A stretch of DNA of 64,000 nucleotides, taken from contig NZ_CP107020.1 in the NCBI RefSeq assembly GCF_025725725.1, positions 682,001 through 746,000 of the forward strand, in the 5' to 3' direction. Under the pieces are notes generated by a model that saw only the letters and a program-made list of their open reading frames with translations, did not search any database and was not told the DNA's origin. Made by a program: the position numbers and the translations under genes. Positions within the stretch are counted from its first letter, which is position 1; each line of letters opens with the position of its first letter. This document shows, piece after piece, positions 62,311-64,000 of the stretch. The DNA is from Brachybacterium huguangmaarense. Lineage in GTDB: Bacteria > Actinomycetota > Actinomycetes > Actinomycetales > Dermabacteraceae.

Positions 62311-63911
62311 GCCGGGTCGTCGTGATCGGCGGCGGTGTCGCGGGGCTCGCGACCGCCGCGCTCCTGGCCCGCGACCGCCACACCGTGACGCTCGTCGAGC
62401 GCCGCGACGTGCTCGGCGGGCGGGCCGGCACGTGGGAGCGCGACGGCTTCACCTTCGACACGGGGCCGTCGTGGTACCTCATGCCCGAGTGCTTCGAGCA
62501 CTTCTTCGGCCTGCTCGGCACCCGGGTCGAGGACCACCTGGACCTCGTCGACCTCGACCCGGCCTACCGCGTGTTCGGAGAGGCGTACGAGACGCCGCTC
62601 GACGTGGTGTCGGGGCGGGACCGGGTCCGGGCGCTGTTCGAGAGCGTCGAGCCGGGCGCAGGAGAGGCCATCGGCCGGTATCTCGACTCGGCGCGCGAGG
62701 CCTACGAGCTGGCCGTCGGCTCGTTCCTCTACACGACCTTCTCGCGCGTCCCGGCGCGCACCCTCGCGCACGTGCTCCCCCGCGCGGCCACCCTGAGCCG
62801 CCTGCTGCTGGAGTCGCTGCACGCGCGCGCCGCCCGCACCGTCGCCGACACCCGGCTGCGGCAGATCCTCGGCTACCCCGCCGTCTTCCTCGCGGCGACA
62901 CCGCGGACCACGCCGAGCCTGTATCACCTCATGAGCGCGATGGACCTCGAGGACGGCGTGCGCTACCCGCTCGGCGGGTTCACGCGGCTCGTGCAGGCGC
63001 TCGAGCGTCTCGCGCGCGAGGCCGGCGTCGAGATCCGCACCGGGGACGAGGTCACCGCGATCCGCACCGCGCGGCGACCGGGCCGCCGCGCCCTCGCCAC
63101 GGGCGTCACGCTGCGCACGGGGGAGGACGGCGGACGGCTCGAGCAGCTCGACGCGGAGGTGGTCGTGTCCACCGCGGACCTCCACCACACCGAGACCGCC
63201 CTGCTGCCCGCCGAGCTGCGCACCTACCCCGCTGCGACCTGGCGCCGCCGCACCTCCGGGCCGGGGGCGGTGCTCGCCCTGCTGGGCGTCGAGGGGCGTC
63301 TGCCCGAGCTGACCCACCACAACCTGTTCTTCACCGAGGACTGGGACGCGAACTTCGCCCAGGTGTTCGCCGAGCGCCCGACGGTGCCCGATCCCGCGAG
63401 CCTCTATGTGTGCAAGCCCTCGGCGACGGATCCGTCGATCGCACCGTCGGGCACCGAGAACCTGTTCGTCCTGATCCCCGTCTCCCCTGACGCCGAGGAC
63501 GGCGAGAGCATCGGACGCGGAGGCGTCGACAGGCACGGCGAGGCGCGCGTCGAGGCCGCCGCCGATGCCGCGATCGCCCAGATCGCCGGCTGGGCGGGCA
63601 TCCCCGACCTCGCCGAGCGGGTGCGCGTGCGCCGCACCATCGGCCCGGGCGACTTCGCCGCGGACTTCCACTCGTGGCGGGGCAACGCCCTGGGGCCCGG
63701 GCACACGCTGCGCCAGTCGGCCTTCCTGCGCGGCTCGAACGCGAGCCGTAAGGTCGCCGGGCTGCTCTATGCCGGAGCGACCACCGTGCCCGGTGTCGGG
63801 CTGCCGATGTGCCTGATCAGCGCGGAGAACGTGCTCAAGCGGATGCGCGGGGACACGAGCGACGGGCCCCTGCCCGAGGACGCCCTGGGGACGAGTCGCC
63901 CGATCAGATGA
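62307..63911 (+). CDS. crtI: Phytoene desaturase CrtI
   Basis: A 534-residue FAD enzyme that dehydrogenates phytoene to lycopene or a related polyene. The dinucleotide-binding motif VVVIGGGVAGLATAALLARD opens the protein, followed by LVERRDVLGGRAGTWERDGF and FDTGPSWYLMPECFEHFF. The C-terminus has NLFVLIPVSPDAEDGES and GLLYAGATTVPGVGLPMCLI, the carotenoid desaturase ending. GTG at 62307 overlaps the crtB stop, so the two are made together. Later carotenoid genes, if present, lie beyond the window. Confidence 0.95.
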   Translation: MSRVVVIGGGVAGLATAALLARDRHTVTLVERRDVLGGRAGTWERDGFTFDTGPSWYLMPECFEHFFGLLGTRVEDHLDLVDLDPAYRVFGEAYETPLDVVSGRDRVRALFESVEPGAGEAIGRYLDSAREAYELAVGSFLYTTFSRVPARTLAHVLPRAATLSRLLLESLHARAARTVADTRLRQILGYPAVFLAATPRTTPSLYHLMSAMDLEDGVRYPLGGFTRLVQALERLAREAGVEIRTGDEVTAIRTARRPGRRALATGVTLRTGEDGGRLEQLDAEVVVSTADLHHTETALLPAELRTYPAATWRRRTSGPGAVLALLGVEGRLPELTHHNLFFTEDWDANFAQVFAERPTVPDPASLYVCKPSATDPSIAPSGTENLFVLIPVSPDAEDGESIGRGGVDRHGEARVEAAADAAIAQIAGWAGIPDLAERVRVRRTIGPGDFAADFHSWRGNALGPGHTLRQSAFLRGSNASRKVAGLLYAGATTVPGVGLPMCLISAENVLKRMRGDTSDGPLPEDALGTSRPIR

Positions 63912-64000
63912 ACGAGGTGGCAGACCCGACCGATCGGTCCCGCAGTGCCGACGGACGACACCCTGCCTCTAGCGTGGCTGGCACATCGACCCGATGCGCC

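Noticed and set aside
63912-64000. Start of another carotenoid gene at the window end
   Set aside because: The 89 bases after crtI show no clear start codon or ribosome site; too short to judge.

Overview
This is very GC-rich DNA with GTG/TTG starts, many 4-base stop/start overlaps, several apparently leaderless promoters, an Rpf-type resuscitation factor and a crtB-crtI carotenoid pair. It fits a chromosomal segment of a high-GC Gram-positive actinobacterium, probably in the Micrococcales. A Brachybacterium-like organism is plausible but not proven. No tRNA, rRNA, CRISPR array or prophage was recognised.

Layout. (1) 1-2726: metE (its 3' end lies outside the window) and metF, a coupled methionine-synthesis operon on the minus strand. 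(2) 2802-5480: a large ATPase/LuxR-type regulator, followed by a 783-base non-coding region rich in inverted repeats. (3) about 6264-34663: a long exopolysaccharide (EPS) locus. It holds the priming sugar-phosphate transferase, a TagD-like cytidylyltransferase, a lipoprotein coupled to a 1653-residue secreted PKD/LamG protein, an acyltransferase broken by both a frameshift and an ISL3 insertion, a nitroreductase-like protein, flippase, pyruvyl transferase, seven glycosyltransferases (one fused to a PIG-L deacetylase), a CDP-alcohol phosphotransferase, a polymerase-like membrane protein and a Wzz/BY-kinase-like co-polymerase. (4) 34832-45362: mostly minus-strand accessory and housekeeping genes (MFS efflux, M48 protease, aldehyde dehydrogenase, AlbA_2 regulator, manA, rpf, poxB). 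(5) 45656-51000: a MacB-type ABC export operon (adaptor, ATPase, permease), then an MFS transporter coupled to a universal stress protein. (6) 51014-57092: CPBP protease, class II glutamine amidotransferase, an AbiEi/DUF559-like gene flanked by an unusual repeat family, a TVP38-like membrane protein and a VOC-family protein. (7) 57236-61223: a GT2-GtrA fusion coupled to a Tat-exported phosphodiester glycosidase, a small membrane protein and an amidohydrolase. (8) 61333-63911: crtB-crtI.

How the genes work together. In the EPS locus the priming transferase loads the first sugar phosphate onto a polyprenyl lipid. The glycosyltransferases extend it, with predicted pyruvyl, acyl, deacetyl and possibly polyol-phosphate decoration. 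The flippase, polymerase and co-polymerase then export and polymerise it. The nearby manA could supply mannose-phosphate precursors (inference).

The least-explained signals are: three diverged 84-nt repeats around the AbiEi/DUF559-like gene; the double inactivation of the EPS acyltransferase; a GT4-deacetylase fusion with an internal ribosome-binding site at the domain junction; and a Wzz/BY-kinase homologue lacking the P-loop lysine and the tyrosine tail.
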